31,006 nucleotides of DNA from CAWBRT01 sp050015355 (GTDB lineage: Bacteria > Acidobacteriota > Terriglobia > Terriglobales > Acidobacteriaceae). The notes below the pieces were generated by a model. The model made no database searches, had not been told where the DNA came from, and was given only the letters and a program-made list of their open reading frames with translations. Where the stretch lies: NCBI GenBank assembly GCA_050015355.1, contig JBEKBO010000046.1, forward strand, positions 1-31,006. Reading direction: 5' to 3'. A program made the translations under genes and the position numbers. Shown in pieces: positions 1 to 7,875 of this stretch (position 1 is its first letter; the number at the start of each line of letters is the position of its first letter).

Positions 1-41
1 ACTTCCCATTGCCGATCGGTCAACTCCCAGCGGCCATGCAT
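1..41 (-). CDS. Transposase N-terminus (IS5/DUF4096-like), cut by the window edge
   Basis: Reading leftward from an ATG at 41-39 the codons give MHGRWELTDRQWEV and then run off the window. The pattern R-W/Y-E-L-T-D-x-Q-W is the usual opening of IS5-family (DUF4096) transposases, which continue into a DDE catalytic domain that is not visible here. Only 13 codons are present, so the family call rests on this one motif. The sequence between this start and the CTAG at 116-119 would be the left leader and terminal repeat of the insertion sequence; read on the minus strand from the CTAG it resembles the ends of the miniature elements elsewhere in this window. Confidence 0.5.
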   Translation of the reverse strand, partial: MHGRWELTDRQWE

Positions 42-115
42 GCGGCAGAACGGAGCATTCCAGAGCACACCCAGAATGCCACGTCCGACCGACCGAAACG
101 TTTATGAGACTGGTT

Positions 116-299
116 CTAGAGCAAAACCAGAATTGATGTATCCGATCAAGAATTGAAGAATGTCATTCCGACCGGAGCCGCGCAAAGCGCGGCGAAGTGG
201 AGGAACCTTTTGTTTTGAAATTGAAAACAAAAGGTGGCTCGACTTCGCTCGCCATGACAGCCTGATATGTCGGATATACCAACCTCGGAAGCATCCTAG
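116..299. mobile_element. CTAG-bounded miniature element carrying a long internal hairpin
   Basis: The segment begins and ends with CTAG (116-119 and 296-299). Its left 24 bases after CTAG end in GATGTATCC and its right end begins GGATATACC, giving imperfect terminal inverted repeats. Inside, 161-260 is an imperfect long inverted repeat opening TGTCATTCC and closing CATGACA, with a perfect 11-bp inner stem (206-216 with 224-234). No coding content is visible. The right CTAG contains the TAG stop codon of the archaemetzincin gene. The same composite structure is seen at 16663-16857. Confidence 0.6.
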
Positions 300-832
300 T
301 AACGCGCATGCGGCTGGGCTTTGGCTGCGCAATCCGCGCAGAAGCTCCAGTGCTTCAGGTCGATCCATTCCACGGCGTGCGAGGATGCCATGACGCATTC
401 GTAGTCCGGGCAGTGGGTGAGATGAAGCGTGTGTCCCAGTTCGTGAACCGTTTCCGTCAGCAATCGCCGCGCCAGCAAGTCGCGGTCTGGAGGAAGGCCA
501 TAGTACTCCTGGCGCAGGCGATGGTAGGAAACAACCGAAGACGGACCTCCGATCTGGGCCTCGCCGAAAACAAAGGTCAGAATCGGTATATAGAGGTCGA
601 CGTCGGTAACGCCCAGCACTCGCCAGAATTTCTTTTTCATGTACTTCTGATGAAGCGTCGCCAGCAACTCGCTGGAATGGTACTGGCCGCGCTCGGAGTG
701 GTAGGCGAATGCCGGATCCAGCGGGTTTTCTATCCCGCAGGGAATTTGGAAAGCCTCACTCAATTCGCGGCGCAGCCAGTCGAGCAACTCGAATTCCGGC
801 GCCCCGATGGGGACCAATTGCAAAAACTTCAT
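296..832 (-). CDS. amzA: Archaemetzincin-type zinc metalloprotease
   Basis: A 178-residue protein, the usual size of prokaryotic archaemetzincins. The family signature is visible: HELGHTLHLTH at residues 130-140 (zinc-binding H130, H134, H140 and catalytic E131), followed directly by C141-x4-C146-x-M148 and a C165-x2-C168 pair, the cysteines that bind a second, structural zinc. The position that is glycine in the standard HExxHxxGxxH motif is His137 here, which is unusual. No signal peptide is seen, so it is probably cytoplasmic; substrates of the family are poorly known. The ATG at 832 overlaps the stop of the upstream response regulator by four bases (ATGA), indicating translational coupling as last gene of the operon. 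A longer in-frame reading upstream is a shadow of the response regulator. Confidence 0.88.
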   Translation of the reverse strand: MKFLQLVPIGAPEFELLDWLRRELSEAFQIPCGIENPLDPAFAYHSERGQYHSSELLATLHQKYMKKKFWRVLGVTDVDLYIPILTFVFGEAQIGGPSSVVSYHRLRQEYYGLPPDRDLLARRLLTETVHELGHTLHLTHCPDYECVMASSHAVEWIDLKHWSFCADCAAKAQPHARY

Positions 833-2208
833 CGTGTCTCGCTGGCTGACATCGCGTTCTTCGACCAGCCATACTTTTTCAGCTTGTGATGCAACGTCAC
901 GCGGTCGATGTCGAGGATCTCGGCCGCTCTTGTCTGATTGCCACCGCACTCCTCCAATACTCTGAGGATGTGCGTTTTTTCGATGTCGTCGAGTGTGCGG
1001 CTGTCGAACCCGTTGTTCATCGCTGCAGCGCCCTTTGACTTCAGCATGAAGTCTTGCTCGCGAAGCTCCGGCTCCTGCGCCACCACCATCGCGCGCTCGA
1101 TGGCGTTTTCCAGTTCGCGTATGTTGCCGGGCCAGTTGTGCTGTTGCAACAGAAACATGGCGGCCGGCGCGATGCGCACAATCCGCTTGTTCATCTCCTT
1201 GGAGAACTTGTGGATAAAGTGATCGGCAAGCAGCGGAATATCTTCCCGGCGCTCGCGCAAGGCAGGCAGCTCGATGCGGAATACGTTGAGCCGGTAAAAA
1301 AGGTCCGGCCGGAACCTGCCTTCCTCCACCAATTGCTCCAAGGGCTTGTTGGTGGCGGCGATGCAACGAAAATCGACCTTGATCTGCTGGTTGCCGCCGA
1401 CGCGGGCAATCTCGTGTTCCTGCAACACGCGCAACAAATCGGTCTGCGTCTTCAGGCTGATGTCGCCGATTTCGTCGAGGAAAACCGTGCCGCCCTCGGC
1501 GATTTCGAATTTTCCCTTCTTGCGATATTGGGCGCCGGTGAACGCACCCTTTTCGTGGCCGAACAGCTCGCTTTCCAGCAGCGTTTCGGTCAGCGCGCCG
1601 CAATGGATGACCACCAATGGATGATAACGCCTCGGGCTGGCATAGTGGATGGCGCGAGCCACCAATTCTTTTCCCGTCCCGCTTTCGCCGGTGACCAGCA
1701 CCGACGTATCGGTTGGACCAACGGTTTCAATGGCGTCCATCAAGCGCCGCATGGGCGCGCTGTTGCCCACGAGCTCGTTCGGCCGCGTGATCTCGGCGTG
1801 CTGTTCGCGCAGGCGCTCGTTTTCCTGCTCCACCCGCTGATGCGAGAGCGCCTTGCTCACCTTGAGGGTGATGTCTTCGGGGTCGAGCGGCTTGGTCACG
1901 TAATCGTAGGCGCCGTTCTTCATCGCCGTCACCGCTGTCTCCACCGAGGCATAGCCGGTCATCATGATGGCGATCAGCCGCGGGTCGATTTCGTGCATGC
2001 GGCGCTGCAATTCGATTCCGTCGGTGCCGCGCATCTTGATGTCGAGCAGCGCGATATCCCACTGCTTTTCCGCCATTCGCAGCAGCGCCTCGCTGGCGCT
2101 TTCCGCGGTGCCGACCTCGTATCCTTCTTCTTTAAACCACTTATCCAGTGAATCGCGGACGCTCAGTTCGTCGTCCACGATCAGCATGCGTGCCTTTGCT
2201 TCTGTCAC
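829..2208 (-). CDS. Sigma-54-dependent NtrC-type response regulator
   Basis: A three-domain enhancer-binding protein. The receiver domain has the DD pair after LIV and a phosphoacceptor Asp in LLDIKM (about residue 56 from the chosen start). The central AAA+ domain has Walker A GESGTGKE, the sigma-54 contact loop GAFTGA, Walker B GTVFLDEIGD and the arginine-finger region. A Fis-type helix-turn-helix lies at the C-terminus (NQTRAAEILDIDRVTLHHKL). I choose the GTG at 2208 because GAGGA lies 7 bases upstream of it; a further GTG at 2235 would add nine residues but has no ribosome site. It is the presumed partner of the haem-motif kinase encoded just upstream, and should activate sigma-54 promoters; none was confidently recognised in the window. 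Confidence 0.92.
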   Translation of the reverse strand: MTEAKARMLIVDDELSVRDSLDKWFKEEGYEVGTAESASEALLRMAEKQWDIALLDIKMRGTDGIELQRRMHEIDPRLIAIMMTGYASVETAVTAMKNGAYDYVTKPLDPEDITLKVSKALSHQRVEQENERLREQHAEITRPNELVGNSAPMRRLMDAIETVGPTDTSVLVTGESGTGKELVARAIHYASPRRYHPLVVIHCGALTETLLESELFGHEKGAFTGAQYRKKGKFEIAEGGTVFLDEIGDISLKTQTDLLRVLQEHEIARVGGNQQIKVDFRCIAATNKPLEQLVEEGRFRPDLFYRLNVFRIELPALRERREDIPLLADHFIHKFSKEMNKRIVRIAPAAMFLLQQHNWPGNIRELENAIERAMVVAQEPELREQDFMLKSKGAAAMNNGFDSRTLDDIEKTHILRVLEECGGNQTRAAEILDIDRVTLHHKLKKYGWSKNAMSASETR

Positions 2209-2262
2209 GGTACTATCCTCATAAGTGCTGCACACGGTTCGGCGGCGCGGGATGGAATCCCG

Positions 2263-4044
2263 TTAACTGTTCGCCGCGGATTTCGTCAACGATTCACCCT
2301 GCTGGGGAATGCGGGCATCGAGCGGCAAAATCACTCGAAACGTCGTTCCCACTCCCAGGTGAGACTGCACTTCGATGCGGCCGCCATGGCGGTCGACAAT
2401 CCCCTTGCTGATGGCCAAGCCAAGCCCTACCCCTTTGCCCACTTCCTTGGTGGTAAGGAACGGTTCAAACAGTTGGGTCAACAATTCCGGAGGAATCCCC
2501 ATCCCGTCGTCACGGACCAGCAACTCGATTTCGTTTCCGGGAAGACGGCGGCTGCTGATCCACAGATTTCCACCCTTAGGCATCGCGTCAATGCCATTGA
2601 CGCAGAGCGCCAGCAACACCTGTTCGATCTGTGCCGCGTCGCAATATACCTCCGGGAGGGCCGGGTCCGTGTCCACCTGCAAATGAATGCCGCTGATCTC
2701 GGCTTTGTGCTCGATGAGCCGCACGCAGCGCCCGATGACCTCGTTGAGAGCATACTTCGCCAGGTTCATCGGAGAAGTGCGCGAGAAGGTCAGCAGATTT
2801 TTGACCAGCTCGCCACAGCGGCGGCTTTCAGTCGCGATCAGATCCAGGCATTCGCCCGCTTCCTGCTTCTGAGAATCATCGACAAAGCCCCGGGTGATCC
2901 ACTTCTTAATCAGTTTGGCATAGGTCAGAATCCCGGCAAGCGGATTGTTGATCTCGTGCGCAACCACCGCCGCCATTTTACCGATGGTCACCATCTTCTC
3001 GACCTGAATCATCTGATCGTGGGCGCGGCGCAGCTCGCGAGTTTTTTCCTCCACCCGCTCTTCCAGGGTGCGCGCCCAGGAGGTGACCTCTTCGCGCGCC
3101 TGCCGCAGTTCCAGGCTCATTTGATTGAACGACAGCGCCAACCTGCCGGCTTCGTCGTAGGAAGCCACATCCGTCTGGTATCCGAGTTCGCCCTCCATCA
3201 GCCGCTTGGTCGCCGTCTGCAGCCGTTTAAGCGGCATGTGCACCACCCGCCAGACGAATATCCAGCTCACAACCGCAATGAACATCGCCGCGACGGCGGT
3301 GTAGAACAGCATCCGGATGGTGCTTTCCCTCAGATCGGCATCCGCCTCGGCCAGCGATAGATGTGTATCGAGCACCCCAAGCACCTTCTGGCTCGCAGGA
3401 TGCGCGTGGCAGGCCGCGTTGCTGCACGCCGGCTGGTTTTCTATAGGGGAAATGATAGCGATGACCCGTTGATTTCCCGCGCGATAGAAGCGGTTACGGT
3501 CGGGCCGGTCCAGCTTGGAGAGCGGCTGCGACTCGCGATGACACATGTAACACTGCTCGGCGCGCTTATCGACGAGATGTCCCAGCTCGTCGGCGGTCGA
3601 GAAGCTGATTCGTCCTTCCGGGTTGATGACGCGAATGCGCAACACGCCTGGTTCGCCCGCGAAGGTGTTGATGGTGTGGTACAAGGCGTCACGATCGTTG
3701 CGTAACATGTAGTACGACATGCTGCGCCTGATCGCGTCGCTCAGATGGTCGGCATTCGCCAGCGTCGCCGATTCCAGATGATGCCGATGCAAGAGGATAT
3801 TGACGAATCCCAGCACACCAAAGGTAAGCATCAGGGCCGGGATCAGCAGCAGAATGAGCTTGGTGCTGATGTGGTGCCCCGCCAATTGGCGGACACCACT
3901 CAGACCTGAGTTCCGGCGGTCCTCCGCATCCCAGTACCCGCTGTCATCACGGGCTCCAAAACCGGCTTCGCCAGTCCCGCCCGGGAGGGGCACGCCGTTA
4001 GCTCTCCGTTCTTCCTCGTCCGGATTGTTTTCAATCTCCGGCAT
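2263..4044 (-). CDS. Sensor histidine kinase with a periplasmic c-type haem-binding domain
   Basis: 593 residues. An N-terminal hydrophilic stretch (1-60) is followed by membrane segment 1 (about 62-85), a periplasmic domain of about 160 residues, membrane segment 2 (about 244-266), HAMP linker (267-320), a coiled-coil region, and HisKA/HATPase domains. The phosphoacceptor is H363 in AHEINNPLAG; the N, G1 (DDGMGI) and G2 (GVGLGLAIS) boxes are present. The periplasmic part carries C165-YM-C168-H169 (CxxCH) and C207-SNAA-C212-H213 (CX4CH), the covalent haem attachment patterns seen in haem-c sensor proteins of other bacteria. I infer redox, NO or O2-related sensing; the ligand is not determinable. 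The start overlaps the 3' end of the NrfD-like gene by 14 bases, and the response regulator follows 54 bases downstream. Confidence 0.9.
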   Translation of the reverse strand: MPEIENNPDEEERRANGVPLPGGTGEAGFGARDDSGYWDAEDRRNSGLSGVRQLAGHHISTKLILLLIPALMLTFGVLGFVNILLHRHHLESATLANADHLSDAIRRSMSYYMLRNDRDALYHTINTFAGEPGVLRIRVINPEGRISFSTADELGHLVDKRAEQCYMCHRESQPLSKLDRPDRNRFYRAGNQRVIAIISPIENQPACSNAACHAHPASQKVLGVLDTHLSLAEADADLRESTIRMLFYTAVAAMFIAVVSWIFVWRVVHMPLKRLQTATKRLMEGELGYQTDVASYDEAGRLALSFNQMSLELRQAREEVTSWARTLEERVEEKTRELRRAHDQMIQVEKMVTIGKMAAVVAHEINNPLAGILTYAKLIKKWITRGFVDDSQKQEAGECLDLIATESRRCGELVKNLLTFSRTSPMNLAKYALNEVIGRCVRLIEHKAEISGIHLQVDTDPALPEVYCDAAQIEQVLLALCVNGIDAMPKGGNLWISSRRLPGNEIELLVRDDGMGIPPELLTQLFEPFLTTKEVGKGVGLGLAISKGIVDRHGGRIEVQSHLGVGTTFRVILPLDARIPQQGESLTKSAANS

Positions 4045-5224
4045 CAGTGACCACCGTGGTAGAACTCAGTGGTGCCGCCGGTTCCACCGCTTGCGGTGCG
4101 GACAGGCGTGGTTTGTGTTCGTGTTCGTCCTCGAAGATGGGCAGATACTTTACCGCCAGCCCGAACAAGGCGAAGCCGCCGGCGACCATGGATGCCGTCA
4201 CCGAGAACTCCGTCCAACTGGGCAGATAATGACGGCCAACCCAGTGTTCGAGCCCCGTAATGCTGACGTTCAGCCGGTTGGTGATGAATCCCAACACGGT
4301 CAGCACGGCGCAGAAATACAGGCCGCCCGGGCTCATGCGAACCTTCCTGATGGAGAGCAACAGGATAGGCGCAATCGCCGTCATGATGATCTCCAGCCAG
4401 AAAAAATAAGTCTCGTACTGCGGAATGAACGCCTGGTGCAGCACGCCGCGATGGTACAGGTCCTCGAAGCGCAAGGTGGCGTAGACGCTCAGTACTACCA
4501 GCAGAATCCGCCCCAGCTCCTGGATGATCGGCAACTCAAGCTGGCGGCCGAAGACACGGGAGCTGATCGACGATTCGAAAATCGTCATCGCCAGGCCCAC
4601 CGCGATCGCCGAAATGAAAAAGAACACCGGCAGCAGCGGGCTGTACCAGAAGGGGTGCAGCTTCTCCGGCATGATCAGGTACATGGTTCCCAGCGAGGAC
4701 TGGTGCAGCGTGGAAAGAATGCAGCCCAGGATCACCAGCGGAATCAACGCCGCCTTAATGAACTTCAGCGGCTTGTGCAGGTTGAAACGCTCCAGCACGA
4801 TCGGCGAGAACTCCAGCGCCAGCACCGTCGTGTAACACATCACGCACATCGCCACCTCGAACATCACCGAGTGAGGATTGCGCATGACGAGCGGATGCCA
4901 GATGCGGTAGGGCCTGCCCAGGTCATACATCAGCGCAATGGAAACCAGCAGGTAACCGGCGAAAGCCGTCAGCACCGTCGGCCGCACGATCGGCTCCAGG
5001 CGCTTCACGTTGAGGATGTGAACCGCGCCGGTCAGGGTAAAGCCGCCGGCCGCGAGCATCACGCCGCAGAGCACGTCAAAGCCGATCCAGATGCCCCAGG
5101 GATACTGGTCGCTCATGTTGGTGGAGGCGCCCAGACCCTGCGTGAAACGGATCACCGTCGCGTAGCCGCCCAAGACCATGATGATGGCGAACACCAGCTT
5201 CCAGAATGTGAACTTGAACTTCAT
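4031..5224 (-). CDS. hybB: NrfD/HybB-like integral membrane subunit (quinone-interacting)
   Basis: 397 residues, almost entirely hydrophobic, with about ten predicted membrane helices and a charged C-terminal tail rich in E, H and P. The N-terminal text (FKFTFWKLVFAI..GGYATVIRF) and the motifs SDQYPWGIWIGFDVLCGV, DLGRPYRIW and NPHSVMFE are typical of the NrfD/PsrC superfamily, HybB branch, which passes electrons between a ferredoxin-like subunit and the quinone pool. The ATG overlaps the stop of the ferredoxin gene by four bases (ATGA). No hydrogenase, molybdopterin or multihaem catalytic subunit lies beside it, so the electron donor or acceptor of the complex is unknown. The gene symbol indicates family resemblance only. 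Confidence 0.85.
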   Translation of the reverse strand: MKFKFTFWKLVFAIIMVLGGYATVIRFTQGLGASTNMSDQYPWGIWIGFDVLCGVMLAAGGFTLTGAVHILNVKRLEPIVRPTVLTAFAGYLLVSIALMYDLGRPYRIWHPLVMRNPHSVMFEVAMCVMCYTTVLALEFSPIVLERFNLHKPLKFIKAALIPLVILGCILSTLHQSSLGTMYLIMPEKLHPFWYSPLLPVFFFISAIAVGLAMTIFESSISSRVFGRQLELPIIQELGRILLVVLSVYATLRFEDLYHRGVLHQAFIPQYETYFFWLEIIMTAIAPILLLSIRKVRMSPGGLYFCAVLTVLGFITNRLNVSITGLEHWVGRHYLPSWTEFSVTASMVAGGFALFGLAVKYLPIFEDEHEHKPRLSAPQAVEPAAPLSSTTVVTDAGD

Positions 5225-6009
5225 CGCGCGCCTCCGTTCTTCTTGCCGGCTTCTTTGCTGGCTTGTTCAGCGGCTTCGGCCTCGGCCACCTCGTCGCGGC
5301 GGTGTGTGATCCACCAGACTCCGCCCAGCACGATTCCGCCCAGCGGAATGAAGTCGGGAATCCGCGAAAGAACCTTGTAGGTGTAAAGCGGCAGCGGGTC
5401 GCTTGGCAAATCTGAGAGCCGCATGTTCCATTGATCGAACGGTATCCCGGAAAGCATCAGCACGGAGGTTCCGCCGACTTCCTCGACGCCGAAGACGTGC
5501 GGCACATAATTCGAGGGATTTGCCCGAATCCGTTCCTGGGCTTCGCGAATGAGTTCATCGCGTTCGCCGAACTTGGTGGCGCCGGTAGGGCAGGCTTCGG
5601 CGCAGGCGGTCTGCTTGCCGGCGGCAATGCGGTCCGGGCACATGATGCACTTCTGCACCTTGGGAAGCACTTTCGCCCACTCGTACTTCGGAACGGCGAA
5701 CGGGCAGGCCACCATGCAGTAGCGGCAACCCATGCAGCGCGCTTCTTCGTAAATCACCGGCCCGGCGGGCGTCTTGCGCAGGGCAGCTACGGGGCAGACC
5801 GAAGCACACGCCGGATCCTGGCAGTGCATGCAAAGCCGCCGCATGTACTTTTCCTGCTTGGCGACGACAGTGGTGAATTTGTGGTCCGAGGTTACCTGCT
5901 CGGCGGCGATCTGGTCGTTGTAGGGCAAACGGTTCTGCTCTGCGCAACCTGCCTCGCACTGCTTGCAGCCAATGCACATCGTGGCGTCGTATAAGAGAGA
6001 CTTACTCAT
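5221..6009 (-). CDS. hybA: Four-cluster [4Fe-4S] ferredoxin-type subunit (HybA/DmsB-like)
   Basis: 262 residues from the ATG at 6009, which has a GGGG ribosome site six bases upstream; a longer reading to 6054 lacks one. Sixteen cluster cysteines lie in four groups, beginning C12-IG-C15-KQ-C18-x3-C22, then CMHCQDPACASVCP, CMGCRYCMVACPF, and CIMC plus CAEACP. One hydrophobic anchor (FIPLGGIVLGGVWWI) sits near the C-terminus, as in HybA. Unlike HybA there is no visible Tat or Sec signal peptide, so the cluster domain may face the cytoplasm. It is the first gene of the five-gene operon and should shuttle electrons to the NrfD-like subunit. The leader upstream is unusually long and contains a Crp-like palindrome. 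Confidence 0.86.
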   Translation of the reverse strand: MSKSLLYDATMCIGCKQCEAGCAEQNRLPYNDQIAAEQVTSDHKFTTVVAKQEKYMRRLCMHCQDPACASVCPVAALRKTPAGPVIYEEARCMGCRYCMVACPFAVPKYEWAKVLPKVQKCIMCPDRIAAGKQTACAEACPTGATKFGERDELIREAQERIRANPSNYVPHVFGVEEVGGTSVLMLSGIPFDQWNMRLSDLPSDPLPLYTYKVLSRIPDFIPLGGIVLGGVWWITHRRDEVAEAEAAEQASKEAGKKNGGAR

Positions 6010-6455
6010 TGGTTCCCCACTTCGGTGCGGAGCGACCATCGGGAGCGGTAGCACAGGAACCCACGGCAGACGAGGCTCTTACGTCGCTCGGGGTGGCGCT
6101 TGCCGACTCCACTGGTCAAGAATTCCGGAATTGCGGGTAGGAAAGTGAGATTGAGAGCCGAGTCACGGAAGAATATAAGGACTGCGATCCAGAATTGAGC
6201 CTGCGTCATCGCTGGTCCAACGCCGGTCTTTCGAATTTGCTTCCCGAATCTCACGTACCACCCGGGTCAATAAGGTTCAGTCCTGCTTTACAACGGTCCT
6301 TCGTTCGTCCGAATACCGCCGCAGCAGGTCGTTGTCAGGAGCGGCCTAGCCAAATGCTTTCGCCAAACTTCGGCGCACTTCCAAGAATGCGAATGAATTC
6401 GTGTTGCCATTGTTCAGACACCCAACTACATCGCGAACAAAAGTAAGAGTTAATT

Positions 6456-6469
6456 ACACTGTGCAGTGT
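6456..6469. promoter_or_regulatory. Palindrome ACACTG-TG-CAGTGT
   Basis: Perfect six-base arms around a two-base centre, 23 bases from the Crp-like palindrome and overlapping the possible minus-strand -10 box of the redox operon. The cognate protein is unknown. Confidence 0.4.
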
Positions 6470-6491
6470 GCGGCCGCCGACGAACGACGGC

Positions 6492-6507
6492 GGTGATGCA
6501 AATCACC
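6492..6507. promoter_or_regulatory. Predicted Crp/Fnr-family operator (GTGA-N6-TCAC)
   Basis: GGTGAT-GCAA-ATCACC is a perfect 16-base palindrome containing GTGA-N6-TCAC, the core recognised by Crp-type proteins. The nearby Crp/Fnr protein (7087-7818) has the recognition-helix sequence SRETVTR, which resembles Crp and predicts this core. The site lies 483 bases upstream of the ferredoxin start and near a weak minus-strand -10 box. Confidence 0.6.
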
Positions 6508-6667
6508 TCAAAAGGTGAGCCCTGAATCAGTACCCTGTGAAGTACATGGGGAGATTGCGTATAAAAACGCAACAATCGAGCTCTGGTCGAGGGAAAAGTG
6601 CTGAGAATCGCTGCTTTTATGAATATCTATTTGTTTGGAGCTTAAATTTGCAACATTTGATACTTAG

Positions 6668-6699
6668 TCCCAATTTGGGAAATTGAAATAATTTTCAAT
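6668..6699. promoter_or_regulatory. Two adjacent AT-rich palindromes
   Basis: TCCCAA-T-TTGGGA (6668-6680) and ATTGAAA-TAAT-TTTCAAT (6682-6699) are both perfect and lie one base apart inside an AT-rich island. They look like operator sites, but no matching regulator is recognised. Confidence 0.4.
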
Positions 6700-6808
6700 A
6701 CTTTTTCGATGTTTTTGGGACCCTACGGGGGGCGCTTTGAAGGTTTTCGCGACAACCTTGCAGGCACGCGAGGGAGATGGGAACGCAGAAAAGAATCTGT
6801 GACGGGCG

Positions 6809-6844
6809 GGTCGTTTACGAGAAATCGGTCGTTTCGCGAGAAAA
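6809..6844. repeat. Short tandem direct repeat, GGTCGTTT..CGAGAAA
   Basis: Two near-identical units of about 17 bases at 6809-6825 and 6827-6844 share GGTCGTTT, then two or three variable bases, then CGAGAAA. No function is apparent. Confidence 0.5.
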
Positions 6845-6995
6845 ACTGCGGGGCGCGATTCGTAATAGGAATAGCACTAGGAACAAAGGTAAAGAAGGGC
6901 AAATCCCTATCATCGAGAATGGGGGTTGGATCAAGAATGGAGACGGACGAAGGCGCGCGCCGAGACTCCCTTGCGGAGTGTTTTTCCGCAGCCAG

Positions 6996-7090
6996 CTAGA
7001 ACAGTTCCAAAGTTGATGTACCCAGTACCAGCACCGCCGGGCGGGACACCCGGCTCCTTCGCGGGTATACCTTCCGCGAATCTGGTCTAA
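6996..7090. mobile_element. CTAG/CTAA-bounded miniature element overlapping the crp stop
   Basis: It begins CTAGAACAGTTCC and ends with CTGGTCTAA. The left arm closes with GATGTACCC and the right arm opens GGGTATACC, giving imperfect inverted termini of about 28 bases. The centre has a GCCGGG/CCCGGC stem (7036-7041 with 7049-7054). Its right boundary CTAA (7087-7090) contains the complement of the TAG stop codon of the Crp/Fnr gene. The left arm matches those at 116, 12463 and 16663 over 28 bases. Confidence 0.55.
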
Positions 7091-7818
7091 GCGCCGACCA
7101 ATCGCTCTAGAACGGGCTTATTCTTGATCAACAAAGTAGATCCCTTGAGGATCGCAATCTGTTTCTTGCGGAAATCAGCTAAGGTACGCGTGACCGTTTC
7201 CCGGGAAGTGCCGATGATCTGAGCGATTTCTTCGTGGGTGAGGGCTACCTTCACCCGCATTCCGTCCGCATCCGCGCCCTCTCCGTGAGACCACTCGAGC
7301 AACAGGCGGGCCAGGCGTTCCGGCGCGCCGTGGGAGAGGCCGAGAGAGCGAATCTGCTGGTAGGCCGATTGACAGTCGCGGCTGAGGTGTTGCGCCGCCT
7401 TCAGGCAGGCATCGCCGTGTTGTTGCAGGAAGCGCAGGAAATCGTCGCGCTTGATGAAGTTCAACTGACAGGGCTGGCCGGTTTCGGCGGTAATCTCATA
7501 CGGGGTTCCGGAGACGGTAGCATGCAAGCCGAGGAGTTCTCCGGGTTGCGCGATCTTGAGGATCAGCGTCTTACCGTCGCTGGAAGTAGTGGAAAGCTTA
7601 ACTCTCCCCTTGCAAAGCATATAAATACCGCGCGGCCCCTGGCCTTCCACAAACAGCACGGCGCCGGCGGGATATGCGGCGGTAAACTTGATTTTTTCGA
7701 AGGCTTCCAACGAAGTTTTGGGCAATCCGCAGAAAAAACTGTCGGTGCGCAACTTACAGATCACGCAATTCTCAACCAGTTCGAGACCGTACGGTGAACC
7801 CACTCTTTCCTCCGCCAT
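7087..7818 (-). CDS. Crp/Fnr-family transcriptional regulator
   Basis: 243 residues with an N-terminal cyclic-nucleotide-binding-like beta-roll (about 35-130), a dimerisation helix (about 135-160), and a winged helix-turn-helix. The recognition helix GTSRETVTRTL (203-213) has the R-E-T-V-x-R pattern of Crp rather than the V-E-x-x-S-R of Fnr, so the predicted site core is GTGA/TCAC. The N-terminus has C18-VI-C21-x8-C30, recalling the Fnr iron-sulphur ligands, though the spacing differs and only three cysteines are clustered. I infer an oxygen- or redox-responsive activator with Crp-type DNA specificity. The ribosome site is weak. The predicted operator at 8086-8099 is 268 bases upstream, so autoregulation is possible. 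Confidence 0.88.
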   Translation of the reverse strand: MAEERVGSPYGLELVENCVICKLRTDSFFCGLPKTSLEAFEKIKFTAAYPAGAVLFVEGQGPRGIYMLCKGRVKLSTTSSDGKTLILKIAQPGELLGLHATVSGTPYEITAETGQPCQLNFIKRDDFLRFLQQHGDACLKAAQHLSRDCQSAYQQIRSLGLSHGAPERLARLLLEWSHGEGADADGMRVKVALTHEEIAQIIGTSRETVTRTLADFRKKQIAILKGSTLLIKNKPVLERLVGA

Positions 7819-7875
7819 CAGAAGATTAATGCCACGACCACTGCTTCCGGCACCGAGGACGATGACCGTTTACTA

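Larger units (their letters stand above)
6010..6995. other. Long non-coding region upstream of the redox operon
   Basis: Nearly 1 kb without a convincing gene; the short open readings here have no ribosome sites or recognisable composition. It contains four perfect palindromes (listed separately), an AT-rich island at about 6600-6720 that contrasts with the GC-rich surroundings, and a pair of 17-base direct repeats at 6809-6844. A weak minus-strand -10 box (TGTAAT, 6458-6453) could serve the redox operon with a leader of about 440 bases. A plus-strand TATAAA at 6560-6565 lies about 70 bases from the Crp-like site and could start an RNA running toward 7000, but no known RNA family was recognised. 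Confidence 0.5.

Noticed and set aside
1054..2151. Long plus-strand open frame opposite the response regulator
   Set aside because: It mirrors a clear AAA+/Fis gene on the other strand, has no ribosome site and no recognisable domain; long opposite-strand frames are expected in GC-rich codons.
3800..5380. 526-codon plus-strand frame opposite the NrfD-like gene
   Set aside because: Composition is His/Arg/Gln-rich nonsense typical of an antisense frame, and the minus strand encodes a well-conserved membrane protein.
6010..6300. Sigma-54 promoter for the redox operon
   Set aside because: Expected because an NtrC-type regulator is encoded in the operon, but no TGGCAC-N5-TTGC match with correct spacing was found on the minus strand.
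6709..6999. Plus-strand frame in the long gene-free region
   Set aside because: Arg/Gly-rich low-information sequence with no ribosome site; treated as non-coding.
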